Shown: positions 12,178 through 20,782, counted from the first letter of the stretch. The stretch is DNA of 64,000 nucleotides from DATMAM01 sp035559995 (GCA_035559995.1 DATMAM010000023.1:52724-116723); one strand, 5' to 3'. Numbers and translations: made by a program. Notes: generated by a model from the letters alone, not told the origin.

Positions 12178-12461
12178 TCAATGATTTTGGGAACCTTAAA
12201 GAAGTGCTTTTCTCGTTCGGGGGCGTTCGCCAGAATCGATTCCGGCGCGGGCTCGTTGACCACCCGATCCTCGCGGAAAGCGTTGACAATGTCGATCACG
12301 TGCGCCAGCGGCTCCACCCCGCTGGTATCGACTCGGTCGAGTTTGTCGACATACTGGAGGATGCTGTCGAGCTGCCCCGTCAGCACCTCTTCCTCGGCGG
12401 CGGAGAATTCGAGGCGCGCCAGGGCCGCTACCGCGCGAACCTGTTCCGGCGTAATCTTCAC
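12174..12461 (-). CDS. gatC: Asp-tRNA(Asn)/Glu-tRNA(Gln) amidotransferase subunit C
   Basis: GatC is the small subunit that wraps around and stabilises the GatA-GatB complex. The 95-residue product reads KITPEQVRAVAALARLEFS at its N-terminus, the family signature, then LDSILQYVDKLDRVDTSGVEP and a C-terminal FFKVPKIIE. I chose the GTG at 12461 because family members begin there; the frame is open to an ATG at 12497, which would add twelve residues of unlike sequence. No clear Shine-Dalgarno site precedes either start. It is the first gene of the gatCAB unit and is divergent from rnhB. Confidence 0.92.
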   Translation of the reverse strand: MKITPEQVRAVAALARLEFSAAEEEVLTGQLDSILQYVDKLDRVDTSGVEPLAHVIDIVNAFREDRVVNEPAPESILANAPEREKHFFKVPKIIE

Positions 12462-12565
12462 AAAAATTTTGTACCATAGCGGCGAAGGGCATGGCAAATT
12501 CGCGCCGGCAGCGGCTGCGTGAATTCCAATTGCAGTTTTGCAGTGTTTTAGTTTAAAAGAAGCTC

Positions 12566-13300
12566 GTGCGGAACCGCCAGCAATGGCTGGCGCGCGAGAT
12601 GAGCCTTCCTACCTTCGAACCGGGCGCTTTCGAGGAGGCGGGCTACGCGCGCGGTTATCGGTACATCGCGGGCCTGGACGAGGTGGGCGTGGGGCCTCTC
12701 GCCGGACCCGTGGTCGCCGCGGCCGTCGTTCTGCCTCGAGGCCTGTTGAACCTCGAGATCAAAGATTCGAAGCTGCTTGCGGCGTCCAAGCGCGACAGCC
12801 TGGCGGCGTGGATCAAGGAGAAGGCTGTAGCCTGGGCGGTGGGGATCGTCAGCGCCGAGGAAATCGACCGCATCAATATTCTCAATGCCACGCATCTGGC
12901 CATGGCCATCGCCTTCCGCCAGCTCAATCCCGCGCCGGATTATCTCCTGATCGACGGCGCTTACGAAATTCCCAGAACCCTTCTCCGGGGCGAAAGCTCG
13001 CGGCTCGACGCTTTTCCCTGCCAGAAGGCGATCAAGAAGGGCGATCGCATCTGCTTTTCGATCGCGGCCGCTTCGATTTTGGCCAAGGTGACGCGCGACC
13101 AGCTCATGCAGGAATACGACCGGCTGTACCCGCAGTACTCTTTCGGGTGCCACAAAGGTTACGCGAGCGAAGTCCACCTCAAAGCGCTGCGGCAGTTCGG
13201 TCCTTCGCCGATTCACCGCCGAAGCTTCGGCAGCGTCCGCAAGGTGCTCGGCAAAGCGCTCGGCGAGATGGCGCCCGCGCCGCTCTTCCGCCAGCAGTGA
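12566..13300 (+). CDS. rnhB: Ribonuclease HII
   Basis: RNase HII nicks 5' of ribonucleotides in DNA and removes RNA primers. The 244-residue protein has the N-terminal core YIAGLDEVGVGPLAGPV with the first acidic pair (D38, E39). It also has LLIDGAY, the SIAAASILAKVTRD block and the HKGY motif. In the family the first motif is normally DE.GRGP, whose GRG contacts the RNA-DNA junction; here it reads G41-V42-G43, so the basic residue is replaced by Val. The GTG at 12566 after AAGAAG is taken as start; ATG at 12599 is an alternative. The last base of its stop codon is the first base of the yraN start. Confidence 0.92.
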   Translation: MRNRQQWLAREMSLPTFEPGAFEEAGYARGYRYIAGLDEVGVGPLAGPVVAAAVVLPRGLLNLEIKDSKLLAASKRDSLAAWIKEKAVAWAVGIVSAEEIDRINILNATHLAMAIAFRQLNPAPDYLLIDGAYEIPRTLLRGESSRLDAFPCQKAIKKGDRICFSIAAASILAKVTRDQLMQEYDRLYPQYSFGCHKGYASEVHLKALRQFGPSPIHRRSFGSVRKVLGKALGEMAPAPLFRQQ

Positions 13301-13671
13301 TGGCCGACTCAAGAAAGGTCCTGGGAAAAGAAGGGGAGCGTCTCGCCGAGGACTATCTCAAGAAAAAAGGCTACAAGGTTCTCGAAAGAAACTACCGCTG
13401 TCCGCTGGGGGAGCTGGACCTCGTCGCGTTGGACGGCCGGGTGGTCGTGTTCGTGGAGGTCAAGATTCGCACGGACGAGCGGTTCGGGCATCCGCTGGAG
13501 GCGGTCCACTGGCGCAAACAGGACAAGATGATCCAGGCGGCGCAGTTTTTTCTCGCCCAGTACAAACTGCACCAGCGCGAGGCGCGCTTCGACGTGGTGG
13601 GAATCTCGCGCGTGGGCGAGCGGCCTGTGATCGAGCACGTGCGCAACGCGTTTGACATCGACACGCGCTGA
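13300..13671 (+). CDS. yraN: UPF0102/YraN family endonuclease-like protein
   Basis: A 123-residue protein of the YraN family, which has a restriction-endonuclease-like fold and an unsettled role, probably in DNA processing. The motifs are GKEGERLAEDYLKKKGYKVLERNYR, GELDLVALDG and VVFVEVK: the D, E and K spaced as a PD-(D/E)XK nuclease core. The start ATG overlaps the rnhB stop (TGATG), so translation is coupled. The rnhB-yraN pairing is common in bacteria and supports the call. The longer open frame upstream in this reading frame is a shadow of rnhB. Confidence 0.92.
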   Translation: MADSRKVLGKEGERLAEDYLKKKGYKVLERNYRCPLGELDLVALDGRVVVFVEVKIRTDERFGHPLEAVHWRKQDKMIQAAQFFLAQYKLHQREARFDVVGISRVGERPVIEHVRNAFDIDTR

Positions 13672-13754
13672 ACGCGCGCGCTTGCGGCAGAGAAAAGAAG
13701 CGACCGCATGCCGCGCAGGCGCAACGGCGCGCGCCGAGCGAAGGAGGGAGGCTC

Positions 13755-14393
13755 ATGATCGAGTTTGCCGGTCGGGAGATACCGCTCGAGCTCGCGGAAG
13801 TCGTCGACCCGCGGCGCACGGTGCTTCTCGTTTGGGACATGCAGAACGATCAGGCGGGAGCCGCGTTCAACAAGCAAGAGCTGATCGCGAAGCTGCCGCG
13901 GCTCATCGCCGCCGCGCGACAAGCGCGACTGAAGATCATCTACAGCCAGTCGACGCCATACGCCTGGGAGGACGAATCGCCCGCGTGGATCAGGCGCGCG
14001 ATGAAGGAGCAGGGCGCCGATCACCCGGCGAAGCTCAAGCCCAGGCGCGGGCGCGGAAGCTTCGGCTGGCAACTCATGGAGCCATTCAAGCCCGAGCCGG
14101 GCGATCTCGTGCTCGAGAAGCGCCGCGGGACGATGTTTTTGGGCACCGAGTTCGAAAGCGTGCTCGTGCACCGGCGCGCGACGACGGTCGTGATCACGGG
14201 CTGTCGCACCGACGCCGGGATCGAAGGGACCGTGCGCGACGGCATGTACCGGGGGTATTTCATGGTTGTGGTCAAAGACTGCGTCGGCACGGATTCCGAA
14301 GAGCGGCACAACGGCGCGCTCGCGCGCATGGAACGGTTCGCGGACATTGTCGGCTCCGAAGAGCTGATCGCGATCTGGCGCGGCCGGCCCTGA
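13755..14393 (+). CDS. Isochorismatase-fold cysteine hydrolase
   Basis: A 212-residue soluble hydrolase of the isochorismatase/nicotinamidase-like superfamily. The catalytic triad is visible: Asp28 in LLVWDMQND, Lys122 in LEKRRGTMF and Cys150 in VVITGCRTDAG. The family hydrolyses amides, carbamoyl groups or vinyl ethers; the substrate here is not evident because no pathway genes adjoin it. A strong Shine-Dalgarno site AAGGAGG (13741-13747) sits eight bases before the ATG at 13755 and decides the start. It follows yraN by 83 bases. Confidence 0.85.
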   Translation: MIEFAGREIPLELAEVVDPRRTVLLVWDMQNDQAGAAFNKQELIAKLPRLIAAARQARLKIIYSQSTPYAWEDESPAWIRRAMKEQGADHPAKLKPRRGRGSFGWQLMEPFKPEPGDLVLEKRRGTMFLGTEFESVLVHRRATTVVITGCRTDAGIEGTVRDGMYRGYFMVVVKDCVGTDSEERHNGALARMERFADIVGSEELIAIWRGRP

Positions 14394-14442
14394 GGGAGCG
14401 GCGCTAGCTCGACCGGCGCTTGAGCCTGCCGGCGCGGATTGG

Positions 14443-14471
14443 TTGACCCCAAGTTTCCCCCTATGTACGAT
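14443..14471 (+). promoter_or_regulatory. Promoter of tRNA-Ser
   Basis: TTGACC (14443-14448) and TACGAT (14466-14471) are separated by exactly 17 bases, and the -10 ends 21 bases before the tRNA. It is the best sigma70-type match I found in the window. Confidence 0.65.
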
Positions 14472-14492
14472 AGTCGTCCAGCGTCTTTCGCA

Positions 14493-14586
14493 GGAGAGGT
14501 GACCGAGCCCGGCTTAAGGTGCACGACTGGAAATCGTGTGTGCCCCTAAAAGGGCACCGGGGGTTCAAATCCCCCCCTCTCCGCCA
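14493..14586 (+). tRNA. tRNA-Ser (anticodon GGA)
   Basis: The 94-base class II tRNA starts GGAGAGG, which pairs with CCTCTCC at the 3' end, followed by G73 and an encoded CCA. The anticodon loop is CTGGAAA within an ACGA/TCGT stem, giving anticodon GGA (serine codons UCC/UCU). The long variable arm TGCCCCTAAAAGGGCA and the GGTTCAAAT T-loop are clear. Confidence 0.96.
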
Positions 14587-14678
14587 GTCTTGCCCGAGCT
14601 TTTAGCCGCCCGTTATCCAGCGCTAATTCAAATCAGCAAATCGTTCGGCGCTCCGCCGGGCGCGACATTGGTGCATCG

Positions 14679-15800
14679 ATGACAGCCACCGGATCGGAAT
14701 TCGCGCAGCTAAAGATCGCGCGCGGCACGTGTTACGCGCTGTTCGTGTACGACATCGCGCTCGCAATCGATCTTGAGAAGGTGGATGCGCGAATCGCTCA
14801 GGCGAAGCCGCGGAGAAAAATCAGGCATGGGCGGCGGAGTCCGAAACACTTCGAGTACCACCCCCAGCCGCTGCGCATCACCGAAGAAGGCGAACCATTG
14901 GTCATCGGGGCGTATCGGACCCAACCCGCCGTCGATTTGATCCTTTATGATTTCGGCGCCGTTACGGTGCTCTACAGCATCGCCCTTGAAGGCCCGCTGG
15001 CGTCGCTCCTGGACCTGAGCGTGAATCTCTACGACAATGACCTGCTGGTTGCGGACTCGCGGAGCCGCGTCGAGCGGATCCTGGGGCTTATCCGAGAGAT
15101 GGTCCAGCGCCCGAACATCGCGGACATAACGGAAGACTACGTGGTCTTTCATATTCAGTTTTTGCAGCAACCGGATCAGGTCCAGGCGTTGATCGGCGAG
15201 CATGCGCAGGAGATCGCGCAAATCCTGCGCGCCGAGGCGCAGGCTCTCTCGGCGGACGAAGTGCAAGACGCGCTGGGCGGTCGGATCTCTTATAGCACGC
15301 GCGATCTTACCATTGTCGATTGGAACGCCGCGCTCGTCGTCGACTCGGAAGGGGACGACGTCTTCGCGGTGCTGGAATTTGCCAACGTCGAGCTACTGGA
15401 GATGCGCCACCTCGATCGCTCGCTGGACGAGGCGCTTGGACGCGCGTACGAGGTGCTGGCCCGAAGCAAATGGAGCTCGGTTTTTTCGTCCGACGGCGAG
15501 GACATGCGGCGAATCGGCCAGCTGCAGGTTGATAGCGCGCTTTTGTTCGAGGGCGTCAACAATGCGCTGAAGCTTCTGGGCGATCAGTATCTGGCGCGGG
15601 TTTACCGTTTGGTCTCGCAGCGCTTCCATCTGGCCGAGTGGGACGAAGGAATCCTCCGCAAGCTACAAACGCTGGAGAGCATCTATGAAAAGATTTCGGA
15701 TCGAGTGTCGACGCGCCGGCTGGAACTGCTTGAGTGGATCATCATTCTGCTGATCTCGATCTCGATCGTCCTGCCGTTCCTATTGGGCTCGGAGCACTAA
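14679..15800 (+). CDS. RMD1/YagE-family (DUF155) protein
   Basis: A 373-residue protein resembling the RMD1/DUF155 family. Recognisable blocks are YDFGAVTVLY near residue 87, YSTRDLTIVDWNAALVVD near 205, the EFANVELLEMRHLDRSLDEAL segment, and a C-terminal heptad region ending in a single hydrophobic anchor (LLEWIIILLISISIVLPFLLG). A large cytoplasmic domain with one C-terminal membrane span is the usual layout. In yeast, relatives act in mitochondria (translation or sporulation); the bacterial role is unknown. It stands alone between tRNA-Ser and the SRP RNA. Assignment is by remembered family motifs, so moderately sure. Confidence 0.65.
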   Translation: MTATGSEFAQLKIARGTCYALFVYDIALAIDLEKVDARIAQAKPRRKIRHGRRSPKHFEYHPQPLRITEEGEPLVIGAYRTQPAVDLILYDFGAVTVLYSIALEGPLASLLDLSVNLYDNDLLVADSRSRVERILGLIREMVQRPNIADITEDYVVFHIQFLQQPDQVQALIGEHAQEIAQILRAEAQALSADEVQDALGGRISYSTRDLTIVDWNAALVVDSEGDDVFAVLEFANVELLEMRHLDRSLDEALGRAYEVLARSKWSSVFSSDGEDMRRIGQLQVDSALLFEGVNNALKLLGDQYLARVYRLVSQRFHLAEWDEGILRKLQTLESIYEKISDRVSTRRLELLEWIIILLISISIVLPFLLGSEH

Positions 15801-15829
15801 GCTTCGGCGCGCGGCGCGCATTCTTTTAT

Positions 15830-15857
15830 TTGCTCGCAGCGGTTTCTGTGTTATGTT
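15830..15857 (+). promoter_or_regulatory. Candidate promoter of the SRP RNA gene
   Basis: TTGCTC (15830-15835) and TATGTT (15852-15857) with a 16-base spacer, about 50 bases before the predicted RNA 5' end in an AT-richer gap. The match is moderate. Confidence 0.4.
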
Positions 15858-15907
15858 GTTAGGGTCGCTCGAACGTGATCGTTCTTCTCCCGCGTTGCCG
15901 TCAGATT

Positions 15908-16040
15908 GAGGATGCCGGTTGCTGACAGCCGGGTCCTGTGCAAGGCGGTGCCGTGAACCCCGTCAGGTCCGGAAGGAAGCAGCGGTAACGGATTTCCCCT
16001 GTGCCACAGGGAAGCCTGGTTGTCAGCAACCGGCAGCCTC
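15908..16040 (+). ncRNA. ffs: Signal recognition particle RNA, small bacterial (4.5S) type
   Basis: The conserved apical hairpin GTCAGGTCCGGAAGGAAGCAGC (split here as GTCAGGTCCGGAAGG plus AAGCAGC) lies near 15962-15983 and carries the GGAA tetraloop and the internal loops bound by Ffh. The ends form a long stem: GAGGATGCCGGTTGCTGACA at 15908 pairs with its near-perfect complement ending at 16040 (one mismatch). There is no Alu domain. The RNA binds Ffh to target nascent membrane proteins. It lies 100 bases upstream of dnaX, a common arrangement. Confidence 0.93.
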
Positions 16041-16139
16041 GATACAGGCAAGCGGAAGCTAAAAAATGGAAGCCGAAAGCCGCCCGGGGCTCCGGTCCGG
16101 CGTCTTGCCTTTTGGGCTTTTACTTCTGCCGTAACGTCT

Positions 16140-17816
16140 ATGTCGTACGTGGTCGTTGCTCGAAAATGGCGCCCGCTCCGTTTCGAGGATATGGCGGGGC
16201 AGGATCACATCACGCGCGTTCTCGTCAACTCCATTCGCGCCGGCCGGATTGCCCACGCCTATCTGTTCAGCGGCATCCGCGGCGTGGGCAAGACCACCGC
16301 CGCCCGCATTCTCGCCAAGGCGCTCAACTGCGCGCGCGGGCCCACGCCCGAGCCGTGCAACGAGTGCGATCGCTGCCGGGAGATTTCCGCCGGCAGCTCG
16401 ATCGACGTCTATGAGATCGACGGCGCGTCGAATCGGGGTATCGACGAAGTCCGCGGGATCATTGAGAACGTTCGCTACCAGCCGGCGAAGTGCCGCTACA
16501 AGATCTATATCATCGACGAGGTCCACCAGGTCACCAAGGACGCTTTCAACGCGCTGCTGAAGACTCTCGAAGAGCCGCCGCCGTTTGCCAAGTTTATCCT
16601 GGCCACGACCGAGCCGCACCGCGTGCCGGAGACGATCCTGTCGCGCTGCCAGCGCCTGGACTTTCGCCGGATCTCCGTGCGCGAGATCGTGTCGCGCCTG
16701 CGCGAGATCGCCGACAGCGAAGGGCTGCGCATCAGCGACGGCGCGCTTGTGGTGATCGCGCGCGAGGCGGAAGGCAGCATGCGGGACGCCCAATCGCTTT
16801 TGGAGCAGGTGTTGTCTTACTCCGGCTCGGCCGGGGAAACGGCGGGCCGCAGCGCTGAGATTGACGAGCGGCTCCTCGCGGACATCCTGGGCATCGCGCA
16901 GCGGGGGATTCTCTATGATCTGTCGCGCGCGGTGATCGCGGGCGAGCCGGGCGCATGCCTGGAGATCGTCGCGAAGGCGGCGAGTCAGGGTCTGGATATG
17001 CCGCGATTGGCGCGCGACCTCGTGGAGCACTTTCGCAATTTATTGGTGGCGCGTTTGCTCTTCGAACCGCAAGGCCAGACGAGAGAAACGACGCCGGCGC
17101 TCGCAAACCACCTTTTGGATCTTCCGGGTAACGAGATCGACGAGCTGAAGGAGCAGGCGCGCTCGCTCTCGATCGAAAATCTCATGGATTATTTCTCCGT
17201 CATGGCCGGGGCCGACGAGGCGCTCGCCCGATCCGCCTACCCGCGTTTCGCTCTGGAAACGGCCCTGGTGCGGCTCGCGACACTGCCAAAAGTGTTGCCG
17301 GTAACGGAAGCGCTCGAGCGGCTGGAACAGCTGGAGGCTAATCTGCGCCAGTCGGCCGGAGGGGCGGCGCGGCCGGCGGCCGAGGAGCCGAAGGCAAGCG
17401 CGCGCTCCGCGGCGCCGGATGCAAGCCTGGCGCAGCCGGTTGCGGCGCCGGGCAGCGACGAGCGCGACCGCTGGAAGCGCTTTGTCGCGTTCGTGATGAA
17501 AGAGAAGAAGTTTCTCGGCTCGTATCTCGAGCGGGTTCAGCCGCTCGAGCTTTCTCCCACCGAGCTCAAGATCGCCGTCGAGGACCGGCGCTATCTCGGT
17601 TATCTGCGCGACGCGGAAAACCTCAACGCCTTGAGGGAGTTCGCGCGCCGGTTCTTTTCGCCGCAAATCGCGGTCAGCATCTCGGCCGGGATGGCGTTGC
17701 AGGGCGCAGGCGAGGGCGGGGCGGGTGCAAAACAACCGGACCCTTTGCGCCATATGACCGAAGAGGTGGTGCGAGTCCTCGGCGGCTCGGTCAAAGAGGT
17801 GAAAAGAAATATTTAG
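16140..17816 (+). CDS. dnaX: DNA polymerase III subunit gamma/tau
   Basis: The clamp-loader ATPase of the replisome. The 558-residue protein starts MSYVVVARKWRPLRFEDMAGQ, the usual DnaX N-terminus. The Walker A GIRGVGKTT is at 45-53, the zinc-binding cysteines at C64, C73, C76 and C79, the DExx-box IYIIDEVH near residue 128, and the LSRCQR sensor near 165. The C-terminal part is variable. An open frame continues upstream to 16020, but that stretch is the SRP RNA, so ATG 16140 is the start. I see no A-rich slippery site for a shorter gamma form. It heads the dnaX-ybaB-recR unit. Confidence 0.96.
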   Translation: MSYVVVARKWRPLRFEDMAGQDHITRVLVNSIRAGRIAHAYLFSGIRGVGKTTAARILAKALNCARGPTPEPCNECDRCREISAGSSIDVYEIDGASNRGIDEVRGIIENVRYQPAKCRYKIYIIDEVHQVTKDAFNALLKTLEEPPPFAKFILATTEPHRVPETILSRCQRLDFRRISVREIVSRLREIADSEGLRISDGALVVIAREAEGSMRDAQSLLEQVLSYSGSAGETAGRSAEIDERLLADILGIAQRGILYDLSRAVIAGEPGACLEIVAKAASQGLDMPRLARDLVEHFRNLLVARLLFEPQGQTRETTPALANHLLDLPGNEIDELKEQARSLSIENLMDYFSVMAGADEALARSAYPRFALETALVRLATLPKVLPVTEALERLEQLEANLRQSAGGAARPAAEEPKASARSAAPDASLAQPVAAPGSDERDRWKRFVAFVMKEKKFLGSYLERVQPLELSPTELKIAVEDRRYLGYLRDAENLNALREFARRFFSPQIAVSISAGMALQGAGEGGAGAKQPDPLRHMTEEVVRVLGGSVKEVKRNI

Positions 17817-17857
17817 TTTCGGATCCCGCCCGGCGGCGACCGCGGAAGGAGCATGGT

Positions 17858-18193
17858 ATGGCAAAAGGGTTTGGCGGCTTTGGAAACATGGGCAATCTCT
17901 TCAAGCAGGCTCAGGAGATGCAAGCCAAGATGGCCCGCGTCCAGGAGGAGTTGGCGCAAAAGACGGTTGACGCTTCCGCGGGAGGAGGGATGGTACAGGT
18001 TTCCGTGACCGGTCAGATGGCGCTCGCGAAGGTGACGATCGACCCGGCGGTGATCAACGCCGAGGAAAAGGAGATGCTGGAGGATCTGGTTCTTGCCGCG
18101 GTCAACGAAGGACTGCGCCGCGCGCGCGAGATGGCAGCCGAGGAGATGAGCAAGATCACCGACGGCATCAAGATCCCCGGGCTTACGCCGTGA
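17858..18193 (+). CDS. ybaB: YbaB/EbfC-family nucleoid-associated protein
   Basis: A 111-residue DNA-binding protein of the YbaB/EbfC family, which forms dimers with a tweezer-like shape. The N-terminus NLFKQAQEMQAKMARVQEELAQ forms the first helix. The GGGMVQVSVTGQMALAKVTIDPAVI strand region follows, and DLVLAAVNEGLRRAREMAAEEM is the long C-terminal helix. Its place between dnaX and recR is the standard bacterial order and supports the call. A GGAAGGAGC Shine-Dalgarno region precedes ATG 17858. Confidence 0.95.
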   Translation: MAKGFGGFGNMGNLFKQAQEMQAKMARVQEELAQKTVDASAGGGMVQVSVTGQMALAKVTIDPAVINAEEKEMLEDLVLAAVNEGLRRAREMAAEEMSKITDGIKIPGLTP

Positions 18194-18196
18194 CCC

Positions 18197-18811
18197 ATGA
18201 GTAATTATCCTTCCCCGCTGGCGCGCGTCATTCGCGAGCTTTGCAAGCTTCCCGGCATCGGCGAAAAGACGGCCGGGCGGCTGGCATTTCACCTTCTCAA
18301 GTCGAATCGGGACGACGTGGCCGCGCTCGCGGACAGCATCGGGCGGCTCAAGAACGAGATCGGGCTCTGCCCGCGCTGCTTTGGGCTGACCGAGGTGAGC
18401 GGCGGCGAGCCGCGCGAATGCCAGGTGTGCCGCAACCCGGAGCGGGAGACGGACAAGATCTGCGTCGTGGAAGAGCCCGCCGACATGATGGCGGTGGAAA
18501 ACGCGCGTGAATTCAAAGGCCTGTACCATGTTCTTCACGGGGCGATCTCGCCCCTGGACGGGATCGGCCCGGAAGCGCTGCGCATTAAAGAATTGATCGA
18601 GCGCGTCCAGGGGTCGCGCGTGACGGAAGTGATCGTCGCGACGAATCCGACCGTAGAAGGCGAGGCGACCGCGCTGTACCTGTCGAAGATCATCAAGCCG
18701 CTCGGACTGAAAGTGACCCGCATCGCGCGCGGCTTGCCGATGGGCGGCGACTTGGAGTACATCGATGCGGTAACGTTGGGGCAGGCTTTCGAAGGAAGAA
18801 GAGAGATCTGA
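18197..18811 (+). CDS. recR: Recombination mediator protein RecR
   Basis: RecR works with RecF/RecO to load RecA at gaps. The 204-residue protein has the N-terminal helix-hairpin-helix LCKLPGIGEKTAGRLAFHLL (residues 15-34), a four-cysteine zinc finger (C58, C61, C75, C78), and a Toprim domain with ICVVEEPADMMAVE. The Walker-B-like C-terminus ends GLPMGGDLEYIDAVTLGQAFEGRR. The start is three bases after the ybaB stop. It overlaps the next small lipoprotein gene by one base. Confidence 0.96.
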   Translation: MSNYPSPLARVIRELCKLPGIGEKTAGRLAFHLLKSNRDDVAALADSIGRLKNEIGLCPRCFGLTEVSGGEPRECQVCRNPERETDKICVVEEPADMMAVENAREFKGLYHVLHGAISPLDGIGPEALRIKELIERVQGSRVTEVIVATNPTVEGEATALYLSKIIKPLGLKVTRIARGLPMGGDLEYIDAVTLGQAFEGRREI

Positions 18812-19119
18812 TGGCCAAGATGTCGGGAAAAATCGCTGGTCTGCTTTGTGCCGCGGCCCTTTTCCTCTCGGGGTGCGTGACGATCGGAAGGGACTTTTCG
18901 ACGGCGCCGGTGACGAGCATTAAACAGAACGTGACGACCCAGCGCGAGATCTTCAGCTATTTCGGCGAGCCCTACAAGAAAGGTTGGGAAGACGGGTACG
19001 AAACCTGGAGCTATCTCTACAACTACTGGGAGCTCGGCCAGTTGCGCGAGTCCAAGGAGCTGACCGTCGTCTTCAACAAGGACAACACCGTGCGCACCTA
19101 CTCGTTCAACTCGAAGTAA
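18811..19119 (+). CDS. BamE/SmpA-like small outer-membrane lipoprotein
   Basis: A 102-residue lipoprotein. The signal peptide ends in the lipobox LFLSGC with lipidated Cys22. The mature part has the SmpA/OmlA/BamE-type pattern: TTQREIFSYFGEPYKKGWEDGYETWSYLYNYW, where a conserved TR/TQ-x-x-I...FG.P segment is followed by aromatic strands, and a final ELTVVFNKDNTVRTYSF strand. BamE helps the outer-membrane barrel assembly machine; small relatives have less clear roles. The ATG overlaps the recR stop (TGATG). This is direct evidence for an outer membrane, though the exact partner is unknown. Confidence 0.75.
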   Translation: MAKMSGKIAGLLCAAALFLSGCVTIGRDFSTAPVTSIKQNVTTQREIFSYFGEPYKKGWEDGYETWSYLYNYWELGQLRESKELTVVFNKDNTVRTYSFNSK

Positions 19120-19147
19120 ACAAGCCGTTCGCTCGTTTTCCCTCCGC

Positions 19148-20155
19148 TCATCGGCCGCCCGCGCCGGCGAGCAGGAAGAGCTTCGTCGCCGCCCAGCCGA
19201 TCGCGCCACAGATCGGAAACGTAAGAATCCAGGCAAAGACGATTTCGAAGGTCACGCCCCAGCGCACCGCGGAAAACCTCCGGGTTGCGCCCACGCCGAT
19301 GATCGTCGTGTTGATCGTGTGGGTGGTGCTGAGCGGAATCCCGAGTCGGGTGGCCAGCTCGATGGTCAACGCCGCTCCGGTCTCGGCCGCAAAGCCGTGC
19401 ACCGGTTCGAGCTTGGTCAGGCGCAGACCCATCGTGCGGACGATGCGCCAGCCGCCGACCGCGGTGCCTATGCCCATCGTCAAAGCGCAGACGATGATGA
19501 CCCAAAACGGCACTCTAAACTCGGGCAGGATGCCGCCCAAAAGAAGCGTCAGGCTAAACACGCCGATAAATTTCTGCCCGTCGTTGGAGCCGTGGCTGAA
19601 GGCCATGAATGCCGCCGAGAGAATCTGCAGCCGGCCAAAGGTCCGCCGCACCGAGCCGGGCCGGCTGTTGGAGAGCGTCCGGTAGAGGAACGACATCAGG
19701 AGCAGGCCGCCAAAGAAGCCCAAAAAAGTGGAAAAGAGGAGCCCGATCAAGACCTTACTCCACCCTTCCCATAAAAGGCTCGAGGGCCCCGCGGTGGCCA
19801 GGCCGGCGCCGGTGAGCCCCGCGATCAGGGCGTGGCTTTCGCTCGTGGGCAGGCCGTAGTACCAGGCGAGCGTGCTCCAGAAGATGATCCCCACCATGGC
19901 GGCGCCCACCGTGGTGAGATTGATCACGTCCGGCCGGACGATATCCTTGCCGATCGTCGCGGCCACCGCCGTCCCGGACATCGCGCCGATCGCGTTGAGC
20001 ACGGTCGCCATCGCCACCGCCTGATAGGGCGAGAGGACCCGCGTCGAGACGACCGTGGCGATCGCGTTGGGAGCGTCGGTCCAGCCGTTGACGAATTCGG
20101 CCGCGAGAACGAGCGCCAGCACCACGAGCACAGCGAGAAGGAGTCCGTCCGGCAT
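19148..20155 (-). CDS. pit: PiT-family inorganic phosphate transporter
   Basis: A 335-residue low-affinity phosphate permease driven by cation symport. The duplicated PiT signatures are visible: NGWTDAPNAIATVVSTR in the N-terminal half and FSHGSNDGQKFIGV in the second. About ten hydrophobic spans surround them. Pit proteins also import arsenate. It is the last gene of the minus-strand phosphate island, 12 bases after its DUF47 partner gene. It is convergent with the small lipoprotein gene, only 28 bases away. Confidence 0.93.
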   Translation of the reverse strand: MPDGLLLAVLVVLALVLAAEFVNGWTDAPNAIATVVSTRVLSPYQAVAMATVLNAIGAMSGTAVAATIGKDIVRPDVINLTTVGAAMVGIIFWSTLAWYYGLPTSESHALIAGLTGAGLATAGPSSLLWEGWSKVLIGLLFSTFLGFFGGLLLMSFLYRTLSNSRPGSVRRTFGRLQILSAAFMAFSHGSNDGQKFIGVFSLTLLLGGILPEFRVPFWVIIVCALTMGIGTAVGGWRIVRTMGLRLTKLEPVHGFAAETGAALTIELATRLGIPLSTTHTINTTIIGVGATRRFSAVRWGVTFEIVFAWILTFPICGAIGWAATKLFLLAGAGGR

Positions 20156-20167
20156 CAGAAGATCGAG

Positions 20168-20782
20168 CTAGGAGTTTTTCAGGCCGATACTTTCGAGAAT
20201 GTTGGCTACGTCCTCGCAGCGGTCGGTGGCGGACTCGAGGATCTCGTAGATGTCGAGCCACTTGAGGACGTCGAGCGGGGGTTTGCTATCGTCGAAGAGG
20301 TTGCCGATGGCTTTGCGGTACACGTCGTCGGCGGCGTTCTCGAGCCGGTTGATCTCGATGCAGTAATCGTCGATGTCGTCGAGCCGCGGCATGTGGGAAA
20401 CGGCTTTGACGACCTGTTCCGTCGAGTTGACGATGATTTCGGAAAGCTCCTGAGCCTCCTCCGTGACGCGGTCGATCTTGAAAAGAATCATACGCGAGGC
20501 GGCAGCCTCGATGGCGTCCATGACGTTATCGAGCGCCGTGGTCAAGGCGTGAATGTCTTCCGCGTCGATCGGCGTCAGAAACGTCTGGTTCAAGCTGCGG
20601 ATCGTCCGGTGCGTGATCCGGTCGCCTTCGTGCTCGAGGTCTTTGATTCTCTTCCATGAATCGTGAGGATTCTCGTAGCGGTCGAGCATCTCTTTCAGCG
20701 CTTTGGCTCCGGCGAGGGCGTTCTCGGCCGACGCCTTGAAAAGGTCGAAGAACTTCTCTTTGTGCGGGCTAAAGTTGAACAC
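20168..20782 (-). CDS. DUF47/PhoU-like Pit accessory protein
   Basis: A 204-residue, all-helical PhoU-like protein of the DUF47 (TIGR00153-type) family that usually accompanies Pit transporters and restrains or tunes them. Typical blocks are DLEHEGDRITHRTIRSLNQTF, TPIDAEDIHALTTALDNVMDAIEAA and a C-terminal WLDIYEILESATDRCEDVANI. The frame is open to 20809, but a strong AAGGAGG lies four bases before the GTG at 20782, giving the normal MFNFSPHKEKFF start. It sits between phoR-arsC and pit, with short gaps on both sides. Confidence 0.92.
   Translation of the reverse strand: MFNFSPHKEKFFDLFKASAENALAGAKALKEMLDRYENPHDSWKRIKDLEHEGDRITHRTIRSLNQTFLTPIDAEDIHALTTALDNVMDAIEAAASRMILFKIDRVTEEAQELSEIIVNSTEQVVKAVSHMPRLDDIDDYCIEINRLENAADDVYRKAIGNLFDDSKPPLDVLKWLDIYEILESATDRCEDVANILESIGLKNS

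Noticed and set aside
17400..17816. Programmed frameshift for a short DnaX gamma form
   Set aside because: No A-AAA-AAG slippery run or following hairpin is visible in the C-terminal half.
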